NCBI GenBank assembly: GCA_029561465.1
Contig: JAKQIZ010000039.1
Coordinates: 1 to 56,215 of the forward strand
DNA: 56,215 bases
Direction: 5' to 3'
Source: Deltaproteobacteria bacterium
Lineage (GTDB): Bacteria > Desulfobacterota > Syntrophia > Syntrophales > UBA8958
Below, in pieces: positions 17,386 through 25,555 of this stretch. The translations under genes and the position numbers were made by a program. The notes under the pieces were generated by a model. The model ran no database searches. It was not told where the DNA came from and was given only the letters and a program-made list of their open reading frames with translations. Within the stretch, counting starts at the first letter, position 1, and every line of letters begins with the position of its first letter.

Positions 17386-20055
17386 TCAGCGGAGCCGCAG
17401 ACTGACCCGGGTGAGATCGTCGGGTGATTTTTCCGCGCTCATGCCGAGTTTTTCGCACAGCCGGACCATTTTCCGGTTCTGGGGTTCGATATAGCCGTAA
17501 AATTCCTCCAGACCCTTTTCGTCGGCGATGCCGATGAGGATGTCAATCAGCTTGTACGCCAGTCCCTGACCCTGGAAGTCGTCGTGGACCAGGATGGAGA
17601 ATTCGCATTTCCGGAAATCGGCCTCGATGTTGAACCCCCCCATGCCGATGAGGCGCCGGCCGTCGTTTTCCCTGAGTTCCGCCACCAGCATCATCTCCCG
17701 GTCGTAATCGATATTGCAGAAACGGACGTGCATCTCGTGGGTGATGGTCTTGATGGTCTGGTAGAAACGCTCCCGGAGGGTGGCCTCCGACAGGGTGGTG
17801 AACATGTCATGGGCCAGCGGTTCGTCTTCCGGACGGATGGGGCGCAGCACGATTTCCCGCCCGTCCCGCAACAGCCCGCGGCTGATGTAGCGGGTGGGAT
17901 AGGGGGTGATCAGGAGATGGGGGTAAGGGGTGGTCGGATCGACCTTGTCCTGGTCCAGGATGATGCGCACATCCAGGGCCAGGGCCCGACCGTCGCGCAC
18001 CGCGACGGGATTCATGTCCATGGCGAGGATCTCGGGAAAATCCATCACCAGGTTGGAAAAGCTGACGATCATCCCTTCCAGTTGTGCCAGATCCGCCGGG
18101 GCCTTGCCCCGGTATCCCCGGAGCATGGCGAAGGCCTTCGTCTCCTCCATGAGGCGCCTGGCCAGGGCCTGATTGAGAGGGGGCAGGGCGATGGAGTAAT
18201 CACGGAATATCTCCACCCCCACGCCGCCCATGCCGAAGAGGATCACGGCGCCGTAGTCTTTGTCCTTCTTCGCCCCGAGGATCAGTTCGTAATCGATGAC
18301 CTCGATCATCTTCTGGACGGCGACGCCCCGGATGGCCGCGTCGGGCCGGATGCGCGCCACCCGCTCCCGGAGGCGGGCGAAGGCGATACGCGCCGCTTCG
18401 TCGGAGTCGATACCGGTGACGACACCGCCCACATCCTGGCGGAAGATGATGTCGGGGGAGGCGATCTTCAACACCACGGGATAACCGATGTCCCGGGCGG
18501 CCGCCACGGCCTCCTCGGCGGACCGGGCGATCTGGGTTTTCACGAAGGGGATGCCGTAGTTGGCCAGAAACTTCTTCGCTTCCTCCTCGGCCAGGACATG
18601 TCTTCCCTCCCGGAGGACCCGCCGGACGATTGATTTCAGATGGTTTTTCGGCGGCGCCTCGTTTACGGACAGCTCCGCGGGGGTTTCGTGGAGGAGCCGG
18701 AGATTCCGCTCGTAGTTGTACATATAAACATAGGTCCGGGCCGCCTCTTCCGGCGTTTCGTAAGTCGGGATGCCGCTTTTCAGGAGCAGTTCCCGGCCGC
18801 CGCTTTCCCGGTCCCTTTCCAGCCACGTGGCCAGGACGGGTTTGGAGGCGTCGCGGCCGGCGGCGGCGACCATCGCGGCCAGTTCCTCGTCCCCGGCGGC
18901 GCCCTGGGGGCCGAAGATTACCAGGATGCCGTCCACATTGTCGTCCTGGAGAAAAAGGCCGAGTGCCGCTTCGTAATCGCCGACGGATGCCGACCGCGTC
19001 AGGTCCAGGGGATTGCCCACCTGGACATGGGGAGGAAGGAACTGCGCCAATCCCGACTGGGTGGCGGGAGCGAGGGCGGCCAATGAGCCGCCGGACTTTG
19101 TGAGCCGATGCGCCGCCATGAGACCGGCCCCGCCGGCGTTGCCGACCACGGCCAGGCGCGCCCCCCGGGGCAGCTTCCGGGAGTACAGGACGTCGGCGGT
19201 GTTGTAGATGTCTTGGGTCTCTTTCACCCGGACCACGCCTACCCGGCGCAGGACGGCATCGAAGATGTCCTCGGGACCGGCGAGGATGTCGGTGTGGGAG
19301 AGCTTTTCCGGGGCGTCCCTGTCCGGCCGTGCCGGCCGGAGGAGGACAATGGGTTTGTTCCTGGCGAAACCCCGGGCGGCACCGAGGAATTTCCGGAGAT
19401 GGCCGAGATCGTCTTCCATGTATATCATGATGCTCCGGGTGTGGGGGTCCGTTCCCAGATAGTCGATCATGTCTCCGAAATCGATGTCGATCGCCGAGCC
19501 CAGGGAGGCGAGCATGCTGAAACTGATATGGGCGCTGACGCCCCAGTCGAAGAGGATCTTTCCGAAGGCGTTGCTCTGGGTGATAAAGGCGATCTGTCCC
19601 GCCTCCGGGGCGCCGGGGAGGCGGGAGGCGCAGAGGCCGGCGTGGGGGCGGATGATGCCGAGGCAGTTGGGGCCGAGGATCCGCAGGGGGTATTGCTTCT
19701 TGATCCGGAGTATCTCCTGCTCCAGGCGCCGGCCCTTCTCTCCGGCTTCCCGGAACCCGGCGGAGATGATGATCATGCCGTCCACATCGGCCCGGCCGCA
19801 TGCCTCGACGATCTCCGGGACCGTCGGGGCGGGCGTGGCCACGATAGCCAAATCGACGTGTTCCGGGACGGCGCCGATATGGGGGTAGCAGGGCTCCCCG
19901 TCGATACAGGCATGGCGGGGATTGACGGAGTAGATCTTCCGTTCCCGGCAGGTCCGGAGGTTGTCCAGGATCTGTCGGCCCGGGGTGTCCGCCTGGTCAC
20001 CGGCTCCGATCAGGGCGATGATCGTGGGGTCGAACATGCGCTTCAGGTTGTCCAT
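17386..20055 (-). CDS. Pat/YfiQ-like protein acetyltransferase: acyl-CoA ligase-GNAT fusion
   Basis: The 889-residue protein joins an NDP-forming acyl-CoA synthetase to a GNAT acetyltransferase. The N-terminal CoA-binding domain (about 1-130) has RILGPNCLGIIRP; the succinyl-CoA-ligase-like part (150-300) has FITQSNAFGKILFDWG; the ATP-grasp domain (about 490-710) has GYPVVLKIASPDI and GGVVTGI; the GNAT domain (about 730-889) has VHDDFQGQGLAYKLI, the acetyl-CoA pyrophosphate loop. Length and order match Pat/YfiQ, which acetylates protein lysines such as those of acetyl-CoA synthetase. The ATG at 20055 is chosen because the conserved N-terminus starts there. A deacetylase-family gene lies 18 kb away. 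Whether the ligase half is active is unknown. Confidence 0.87.
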   Translation of the reverse strand: MDNLKRMFDPTIIALIGAGDQADTPGRQILDNLRTCRERKIYSVNPRHACIDGEPCYPHIGAVPEHVDLAIVATPAPTVPEIVEACGRADVDGMIIISAGFREAGEKGRRLEQEILRIKKQYPLRILGPNCLGIIRPHAGLCASRLPGAPEAGQIAFITQSNAFGKILFDWGVSAHISFSMLASLGSAIDIDFGDMIDYLGTDPHTRSIMIYMEDDLGHLRKFLGAARGFARNKPIVLLRPARPDRDAPEKLSHTDILAGPEDIFDAVLRRVGVVRVKETQDIYNTADVLYSRKLPRGARLAVVGNAGGAGLMAAHRLTKSGGSLAALAPATQSGLAQFLPPHVQVGNPLDLTRSASVGDYEAALGLFLQDDNVDGILVIFGPQGAAGDEELAAMVAAAGRDASKPVLATWLERDRESGGRELLLKSGIPTYETPEEAARTYVYMYNYERNLRLLHETPAELSVNEAPPKNHLKSIVRRVLREGRHVLAEEEAKKFLANYGIPFVKTQIARSAEEAVAAARDIGYPVVLKIASPDIIFRQDVGGVVTGIDSDEAARIAFARLRERVARIRPDAAIRGVAVQKMIEVIDYELILGAKKDKDYGAVILFGMGGVGVEIFRDYSIALPPLNQALARRLMEETKAFAMLRGYRGKAPADLAQLEGMIVSFSNLVMDFPEILAMDMNPVAVRDGRALALDVRIILDQDKVDPTTPYPHLLITPYPTRYISRGLLRDGREIVLRPIRPEDEPLAHDMFTTLSEATLRERFYQTIKTITHEMHVRFCNIDYDREMMLVAELRENDGRRLIGMGGFNIEADFRKCEFSILVHDDFQGQGLAYKLIDILIGIADEKGLEEFYGYIEPQNRKMVRLCEKLGMSAEKSPDDLTRVSLRLR

Positions 20056-20121
20056 AATCCCATCCTCGTCGAATATTCCTCTCATACCCCAGGGAGGGGA
20101 ATAATTCAAGACCGGGGCGGG

Positions 20122-20265
20122 CAACCGGAGAGCCTTTCGGACGAAGAGATAATCGAAAAGGCCGAGAGCACGGCGGTATTCGCCCGGGTCGCGCCGGAGC
20201 AGAAACTGCGTCTGGTCGAGGCGCTCCAGGCCCGCAAACATTTTTATACACCTATGTGCCCGTGA
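20122..20265 (+). pseudogene. P-type ATPase internal fragment
   Basis: A plus-strand stretch encodes PESLSDEEIIEKAESTAV then FARVAPEQKLRLVEALQAR, which is the segment preceding the TGDGVND hinge of calcium/cation-transporting P-type ATPases. After RKH the similarity ends abruptly and a stop follows at 20265; before PESL the similarity also ends. Only about 40 codons survive, so it is a scrap of a lost cation pump. It lies in the space between the divergent acetyltransferase and ParB-like genes. Confidence 0.7.
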
Positions 20266-20295
20266 TGAATATTGATTTTTGTTCATACATCTTTC

Positions 20296-20323
20296 TTGAC
20301 TTTTATAACGCAGCGCCTACTAT
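20296..20323 (+). promoter_or_regulatory. Sigma70-like promoter of the ParB-like gene
   Basis: TTGACT (20296-20301) and TACTAT (20318-20323) are separated by 16 bases and lie 36 bases before the ParB-like ATG, which has AAAGGAG ahead of it. By inspection only. Confidence 0.5.
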
Positions 20324-20358
20324 GGGTTATATATTATCCTCGAAAGGAGCAATCGCAA

Positions 20359-21177
20359 ATGGCCGCCAAATATGTCAAGGGACGTCTCTATAAGCTGAAG
20401 ATCGCCGAGTTGCAGGCCGATCCCGAACAGCCGCGGAAGTTCATGGACCCAATCGCCCTCAATGAACTTACGGCCTCGATCCAGAAATTCGGGGTCCTCG
20501 TCCCCATCCAGTTTCGCCAGGACGAGGCCGGGGCGCTGATCATCGTCTCTGGACATCGTCGCGTCCAGGCCGCCGGACGGGCGGGGCGGACGGAAATCAG
20601 CGGCACCTATACGGAAGGCGACACGCGTCTTCAGGGTTTCGTGGAGAATCTCCAGCGGGAAAACATGCTCCCCATCGACGAGGCGGAACAGATGCAATCC
20701 CTCATGAAGGAATACGCCCTGAACCAGTACCAATTGGCCGAGGCGATCGGCAAGAGCCAGCCCGCCGTCAACGCCTCCCTCTCCCTGAACAAGCTTCCCG
20801 AAGACATCCGCGATTCGATCCGGACGAATCCCAACATCACCAAGACAATGCTTCTTGACGTGGTGAAGATGAAGACGGAAAAGAGCATGCGCCGGAAGTT
20901 CGAGGGATTGATGGCACGGGGCGGCCAAAAGGCCTCCCAGGCCGTCAGAAAAGAGAAAGTTACGAAGCAGCGGGCCTTCCTCAACCGGACCGACGCCCTG
21001 ACCAGCGAGATCGCGTCATTGCCCTGGAGCGAATGGTCGGAAGACGACCGCATCGACCTGGCCAACGCCCTCCGGGGTCTCCGCCAATCCGCCGGCGCCC
21101 TCCTGACGGCTATGGACGAACCCCGAGATGCCGAGGAAGAAGAGCAGGAACGTCCGGCTTCCATGAACCTCTCCTGA
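20359..21177 (+). CDS. Orphan ParB/RepB/Spo0J-like protein (copy 1)
   Basis: The 272-residue protein has the ParB N-terminal domain: DPEQPRKFMDP, LTASIQKFGVLVPIQFR, SGHRRVQAAGRAG (the position of the CTP-binding GERR box, here GHRR), and FVENLQRENMLPIDEAE, followed by a helix-turn-helix (YQLAEAIGKSQPAVNASLSL). In ParB proteins the N-terminal domain binds CTP and the HTH binds parS. The C-terminal third is charged and lacks a clear dimerisation domain. No parA is adjacent and I saw no canonical parS site. It is a clear paralogue of the gene at 55230-56036, so a regulatory or plasmid-derived role is more likely than chromosome partition. The ATG at 20359 follows AAAGGAG. Confidence 0.88.
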   Translation: MAAKYVKGRLYKLKIAELQADPEQPRKFMDPIALNELTASIQKFGVLVPIQFRQDEAGALIIVSGHRRVQAAGRAGRTEISGTYTEGDTRLQGFVENLQRENMLPIDEAEQMQSLMKEYALNQYQLAEAIGKSQPAVNASLSLNKLPEDIRDSIRTNPNITKTMLLDVVKMKTEKSMRRKFEGLMARGGQKASQAVRKEKVTKQRAFLNRTDALTSEIASLPWSEWSEDDRIDLANALRGLRQSAGALLTAMDEPRDAEEEEQERPASMNLS

Positions 21178-21437
21178 TGGAAGACTAATGGAGATTGCCG
21201 ACTCTGCGGTTCATAATTAGTTGATAATATATATTTTTATTCCATTTTCGCTCCGAAAGCCACGCCGGCCCGCAACTGCCGCATTAACTATATAATATCG
21301 AATGCTTACCTTTGATCAGACGCTGATCTTTTTTGGCCGACTGCCGATATTGCATAAGCTGCCAGGCGTTTTGCGCTTACCGTGTAATTACGCGTACGCC
21401 GGGATCGAGGCCTTGCCATGATTTGTTTACGGAACCG

Positions 21438-21734
21438 GTGAAAGCGGACAAACGCGATTCATCAAAACCACGGAAGGACTTCCGTAAAAAGTTCTCCCGT
21501 CTACTCAAGGATGCCAGCAATGATACAGCCATTGAAAGTTTGCGGCGCCAGGGGTATTTTCTGGGCAGTCTGCTCCCCTGTTGGCTCGGGACGGACGGGC
21601 TGCTTATGCAAAAGATATTGAAGGAGCCCGATTGGGGAGAAATAAAGGTGGCCTCGGAGTGGGCCGCAAGGATACTGGAAATCGTCAGATCAGACTGGGA
21701 ACGGTCTGTAAGGGAGGAAAGAAATGGAAATTGA
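21438..21734 (+). pseudogene. Decayed tandem copy of the downstream GNAT gene (C-terminal part)
   Basis: The C-terminal half of this reading frame (RQGYFLGSLLPCWLGTDGLL then MQKIL, ending DWERSVR) aligns with the end of the next gene (KRGYFFGGAMPRWFDGDGLL, MQKLA, DWECAVRS). The rest of the acetyltransferase domain is missing; upstream there is only a ~35-residue charged leader that could start at GTG 21438. It overlaps the downstream ATG by 11 bases. It is best read as the tail of a duplicated gene that lost its 5' two thirds, though a short product might still be made. Confidence 0.7.
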
Positions 21735-22785
21735 CGGCATAGCCTCACAAAAGGGGCTGAATGACAGCGGTGAGGCCATTGATCGACACGAAGGCAATTT
21801 TTGCATTGATTCCTTCCGTCCCGCCGATGCGGAAGGGATCGTGAAACTTTTTCAGGCCACATATGGCGAACACTATCCCATCCGCCTTTTTTACGAGCCT
21901 GAAGAACTTATCACCGCCAACCGGGATGGCCGGTGTTTTACCGCTGTCGCCCGCAACAATGCCGGCCGTGTCATCGGCGCGAGCCATATCTATCGTTCCG
22001 CACCCTATGCGGGCCTTTACGAGAACGGCGCGGCTATCGTACTCGAGGAATACCGGAATGCAAAGATCATTACTGGCATTATGTCTTGTCTTTTCAACGA
22101 GATTACGCCGAGACGCCGGGAGGTGGAAGAGTTATGGGCGGAAACGGTGTGCAATCACCTTTTCACGCAAAAGCTGGCGCTTACCTTCCCCGGGATCGAT
22201 ACGGCTATCGAAGTGGCGCTCATGCCGGCGGAGACCTATGGCCGGGAGCGCAACGCCTTCGGGAGGGTAGCGACGGTGAATTTTTTCCGGTGCTACGTTT
22301 CAAAACCCCATCGCATCTTTTTTCCTCCGGCATACGAGGCGGTCCTGCAAGGCATCTACGGCCGGCTGGACGACCATCGGGAGCTCGCCGTCGCCTCCGC
22401 GCCCTTACCTGCCAGCAAGACCACGACGGCGGAATTGAAGGTATTCCATTCCGCCGTCGTGGCGCGCATCAACATCCCTATGACGGGCGACGATTTCGGA
22501 GCCTGTATCTCCGTCCTCGAAGCGCAGGCACGGAAGGAACAGGCCATAGTCTTTCAGGCATTCCTAAATCTCAGCGAGCCTTGGATAGGCGCGGCGGTGG
22601 ATATCCTGCGGAAACGGGGCTATTTTTTCGGCGGGGCGATGCCGCGCTGGTTTGACGGTGACGGACTGTTGATGCAGAAGCTTGCCTGTCCGCCGAATTT
22701 TGAAAATATCGCTCTCTTCCTGGATTCCTCAAAAGAGCTGTTAGCGTTTATTCAACAGGACTGGGAATGTGCCGTCAGGTCATGA
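21724..22785 (+). CDS. GNAT-like acetyltransferase, two-part protein
   Basis: The 353-residue protein opens with a GNAT-type domain (FCIDSFRPADAEGIVKLFQA, then residues ~60-130 with ARNNAGRVIGASHIYRS and a VLEEYRNAKIITGIMS helix in place of the usual Q-x-x-G-x-G loop). A C-terminal ~150-residue domain ends in the paired block FGGAMPRWFDGDGLLMQKL. The substrate is unknown. A truncated copy of the same C-terminal block lies immediately upstream, so the gene arose from or survived a tandem duplication. It follows the ParB-like gene on the same strand but with a 550-base gap. Confidence 0.7.
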   Translation: MEIDGIASQKGLNDSGEAIDRHEGNFCIDSFRPADAEGIVKLFQATYGEHYPIRLFYEPEELITANRDGRCFTAVARNNAGRVIGASHIYRSAPYAGLYENGAAIVLEEYRNAKIITGIMSCLFNEITPRRREVEELWAETVCNHLFTQKLALTFPGIDTAIEVALMPAETYGRERNAFGRVATVNFFRCYVSKPHRIFFPPAYEAVLQGIYGRLDDHRELAVASAPLPASKTTTAELKVFHSAVVARINIPMTGDDFGACISVLEAQARKEQAIVFQAFLNLSEPWIGAAVDILRKRGYFFGGAMPRWFDGDGLLMQKLACPPNFENIALFLDSSKELLAFIQQDWECAVRS

Positions 22786-22807
22786 AGGGTGCGGTTAATT
22801 TTGCAGG

Positions 22808-24406
22808 CTATCCGGCCTGCTCGTTCTCCGGTTGCCTGAGGCTGATCAGACGATTGATCAGCCAGATGATCTTCTCCATCGCCACCGTCAGGTCCAACAG
22901 GCATCCCTTGTCATGGGGCGAAACGATCCTGTCGCTGTCCATATATGCCTGTCGCAGTTGTTCCATGGTCGCGCTGTTGCCGGAACTAAGTTCCTGCAGC
23001 GTCCTTAACTGCTCAGGAGTATTTGTTTTTTCGGTATCGGCGGCATAGTTCAGCAGGAAGTCGATCGATTCCAGGCAGGCATCGGCAAGACCCGCCAGGG
23101 CAGGATATCCGCTTGCCTTCCTGATGATTCCCACCCCCGAAGCCGTACCGTCGGCAAGCTGTTCCAGCAGGGCCTGACGTGTTTGAGTATAGGCATGATC
23201 ACCGGCCGTCTCGGGTTGCATGGGCATGGCGGCAATCGCCGCCGTTGCCGCCGCAACCTCGTTCGCCAGGGCTTTGAATGCCTTGTGACGGGTGGCGAGG
23301 TTGGCGCCGCGATAATTTTTTCTGGCCGTAGAGACGAATTCCGCTATCTGTTCCAGTTCCCGCGTCTGTTCCAGACGGATCAGCCCTATTCCCGAGTCCG
23401 GCAATTCCTGTCGGAATTCCGCCAGGTATTTGGGGTGGGACAGCCCCTCCTCCGCCGAGGGCGGGAGCGATCTTGCCAGCCAGCGGGTCAGAGGTCCGTT
23501 GATGGCGAAGAAAAAGACGGCCGACGTCATATTGAACAGCAGGAAGACCCAGGCGGCCTGATCGTCCAGGTCCGGAAGGAACGAATCCAGCAGGGCCATT
23601 ACGAGTGGAACGTGGCCGTGGACCTCTAGGTAATAGAGCAGGATAAAGACCAACGCCCCGAAGAGATTGAACATATTCACAAAGCGCACGAGCTGTCGCG
23701 ACGTGCCGCGAAACGCCTGTCCGATCACCACCTTGAATATGGTCGAGCCGATCGCGGCGCCGTACATGAACAGGAATGCCTGCGGACCCGAGAGGATACT
23801 CTCCCTCGCCAGGCCGATCGCCACCAGGGCCACGGCCGTCGAGGACTGGGCGATGAATCCCAGCGCTATGCCGGCCATTACCGAAAGCAATGAATGATCA
23901 CGGCTGAATGCCATCGCCCCGGTAAACCAGGCCTCCTGCCGCAGCGGTTTGACCCCGGCCACCATCATCTGGATTCCGAAGAAGATCAACCCCAGGCCAA
24001 GCCCGATGAGAAGGTATGTGCGGTATCTATCGTCTTTTATCAGATACATGGCTATTCCGCAGAGGCCGACGAGGAACATTACGCCGATGGTGATATCGAG
24101 GGAGACGATAAAGACGAGGGCGCAGTTCCCGACACTGAATCCGGTCAGGATCGTGATCGCCTGCGAGACGGTGAGCATCCCGGCACTGATGAGGCTGGCC
24201 AGGATGACCAGGGCTGCCGAGGTGCTCTGCATGACGGCCCCGGAACCCAGGCCAAAGACCAGGGCGCGGGGCCGCGATGAGACGTAGCGGGTTGCCAGGA
24301 TCCGGAACTGCCGGCCGCCCAATTGCTGGAGACCGGAAGCGAGCATCTGGACGCCTGTGAACATCAGACCCAGGCCGAGTAGTATCTTGCCGATCACCGC
24401 GATCAT
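22808..24406 (-). CDS. Na/Pi cotransporter family protein with PhoU-like tail
   Basis: This is a membrane protein of about 532 residues. The N-terminal 310 residues hold two inverted Na/Pi cotransporter repeats, each with a QSTSA- or QSSTA-type motif (GSGAVMQSTSAALVILASL near 57-75 and GFIAQSSTAVALVAIGLA near 183-200), the sodium/phosphate site. The C-terminal 200 residues are helical and PhoU-like, probably regulatory. It would import phosphate with sodium or serve as a phosphate exporter. I prefer ATG at 24406; an in-frame GTG lies six bases upstream. No other pho gene is adjacent. Confidence 0.88.
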   Translation of the reverse strand: MIAVIGKILLGLGLMFTGVQMLASGLQQLGGRQFRILATRYVSSRPRALVFGLGSGAVMQSTSAALVILASLISAGMLTVSQAITILTGFSVGNCALVFIVSLDITIGVMFLVGLCGIAMYLIKDDRYRTYLLIGLGLGLIFFGIQMMVAGVKPLRQEAWFTGAMAFSRDHSLLSVMAGIALGFIAQSSTAVALVAIGLARESILSGPQAFLFMYGAAIGSTIFKVVIGQAFRGTSRQLVRFVNMFNLFGALVFILLYYLEVHGHVPLVMALLDSFLPDLDDQAAWVFLLFNMTSAVFFFAINGPLTRWLARSLPPSAEEGLSHPKYLAEFRQELPDSGIGLIRLEQTRELEQIAEFVSTARKNYRGANLATRHKAFKALANEVAAATAAIAAMPMQPETAGDHAYTQTRQALLEQLADGTASGVGIIRKASGYPALAGLADACLESIDFLLNYAADTEKTNTPEQLRTLQELSSGNSATMEQLRQAYMDSDRIVSPHDKGCLLDLTVAMEKIIWLINRLISLRQPENEQAG

Positions 24407-24548
24407 AATCACCCCAGATTATCCGGATAATTGCCTGGCCTTCATTCCCCCGCCGGAGCGGTTAATGTAAACAACAAGGGTAGTGCATGTCAATAAGATA
24501 ATAAACAAGTGAAAGTGCAAAATCAACGCAAGTTCGGCAAAAATGGAT

Positions 24549-24577
24549 TTGACAAAGGATGTTATCTCATCTTAATA
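24549..24577 (+). promoter_or_regulatory. Sigma70-like promoter of the small secreted protein
   Basis: TTGACA (24549-24554), a 17-base spacer and TTAATA (24572-24577), 50 bases before an ATG with a strong AAGGAGGG site. By inspection only. Confidence 0.55.
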
Positions 24578-24626
24578 TTCACCCAATGGGATGGAAAAGG
24601 CATGTTGACACTTGAAGGAGGGAATC

Positions 24627-25127
24627 ATGAAGAAGCTTGTTTTGGGTATGACATTTTTTATCTTGATGTTCACCGTGGTTTGCGGCGCCGACGAAATCAG
24701 GGGTAAAGTGACCGCCCCCGGGGGAGATGGGAAAAGCCTTCTTATCTCAGGGGTTACGATTCAGGCCGCCGAGGCATGGATCGAAGACGCCGAGGATTAT
24801 CCGCTGTCCCTGAAGTCCATTGCCAAGGGAGATTTCGTGGAGGTGGACGGGAAGTTCGTCGGTCCGGCCAAGATGAAGGCGCGGAAGATCGACCGCAGAA
24901 AGCGGGAATGCGACGCCGTCAAAGGGACCATAACCTCCATTGACGCATCGAAAAAAAAGATCGTCATCAGCGGCATTACGGTAAAACTCCGGGCCGACGC
25001 CTGGCTGGAAGGGCCGAACCACGTGAAAATACCCCTGGAGCTCTTCGCGCCGGGCTACAAGGTGAAATGCAAGGGAGATTGGACAGGTCTGGCGGAATTG
25101 ACGGCATTCAGGATGGTCGTCGATTAG
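24627..25127 (+). CDS. Small secreted protein with two OB-like (DUF5666-type) repeats
   Basis: The 166-residue product has a signal peptide (MKKLVLGMTFFILMF, cleaved near CGAD) and two similar ~60-residue beta-rich units: EIRGKVTAPGGDGKSLLISG near the front and AVKGTITSIDASKKKIVISG in the second half, each followed by an xxAEAWIED / LRADAWLEG segment and a G-D-x-V-E/K turn. This is the DUF5666-type secreted OB pattern. Its role is unknown. A related secreted protein is encoded at 45925. The ATG at 24627 is set by AAGGAGGG upstream. Confidence 0.75.
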   Translation: MKKLVLGMTFFILMFTVVCGADEIRGKVTAPGGDGKSLLISGVTIQAAEAWIEDAEDYPLSLKSIAKGDFVEVDGKFVGPAKMKARKIDRRKRECDAVKGTITSIDASKKKIVISGITVKLRADAWLEGPNHVKIPLELFAPGYKVKCKGDWTGLAELTAFRMVVD

Positions 25128-25211
25128 CAGCCGGAAAGCGGCGGCGCCGCCGCCCGCTACTCCTGCGTTTCCGAATCTCCATAGCGCCTTTTGCCCCCTC
25201 TTGGTCGGTGG

Positions 25212-25307
25212 CGCCACCGATTTAAACAGTTCCATACCTGAGATGCAATCGAAATACCCGGACAAGTCTACCTCGACAACCTCCGAGAGTCCCCACCGCG
25301 ACGGCGT
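25212..25307 (-). pseudogene. Group II intron reverse transcriptase fragment
   Basis: On the minus strand about 32 codons read SRWGLSEVVEVDLSGYFDCI then SGMELFKSVA. This corresponds to the RT motif of group II intron proteins (usually EVVDADLSGYFDSIPHAELL then KSVARR). Nothing of the remaining RT, maturase or intron RNA was recognised, so this is a short scrap. The wider gene-free interval 25128-25555 otherwise holds a GGTGGCGCCACC palindrome near 25208 and a promoter. Confidence 0.6.
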
Positions 25308-25482
25308 CTCAAACTACCCAATGGCGCCTTGAGCGCTATGGCCGGCCGGAAAGCGCAAGGTTCCCCATCGGCTTTTCGCTTTCAGCATTCAGAAGATGCC
25401 GTGCCGATACCTCCCGGACAAGCGGAAGCTGGTGTCCGATCTGAGCCGGTGCACTGGGAATCCCTGGAGATATTTAATTATA

Positions 25483-25511
25483 TTGACACAATCACTGATA
25501 AGGACTACTTT
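25483..25511 (+). promoter_or_regulatory. Sigma70-like promoter of the deiminase-like gene
   Basis: TTGACA (25483-25488), 17 bases, then TACTTT (25506-25511), 44 bases ahead of the ATG, which has GGGAGG before it. By inspection only. Confidence 0.55.
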
Positions 25512-25555
25512 CGCCTACGAAAGTTGAGTGATTATCGATAAATACGGGAGGCCAT

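Noticed and set aside
18200-19801. 533-codon frame overlapping the Pat-like gene
   Set aside because: It is Pro/Arg-rich frame-shadow sequence, while the other frame holds clear acyl-CoA ligase motifs.
25329-25541. 70-residue frame before the deiminase-like gene
   Set aside because: No ribosome site or family pattern, and the real promoter lies inside it.
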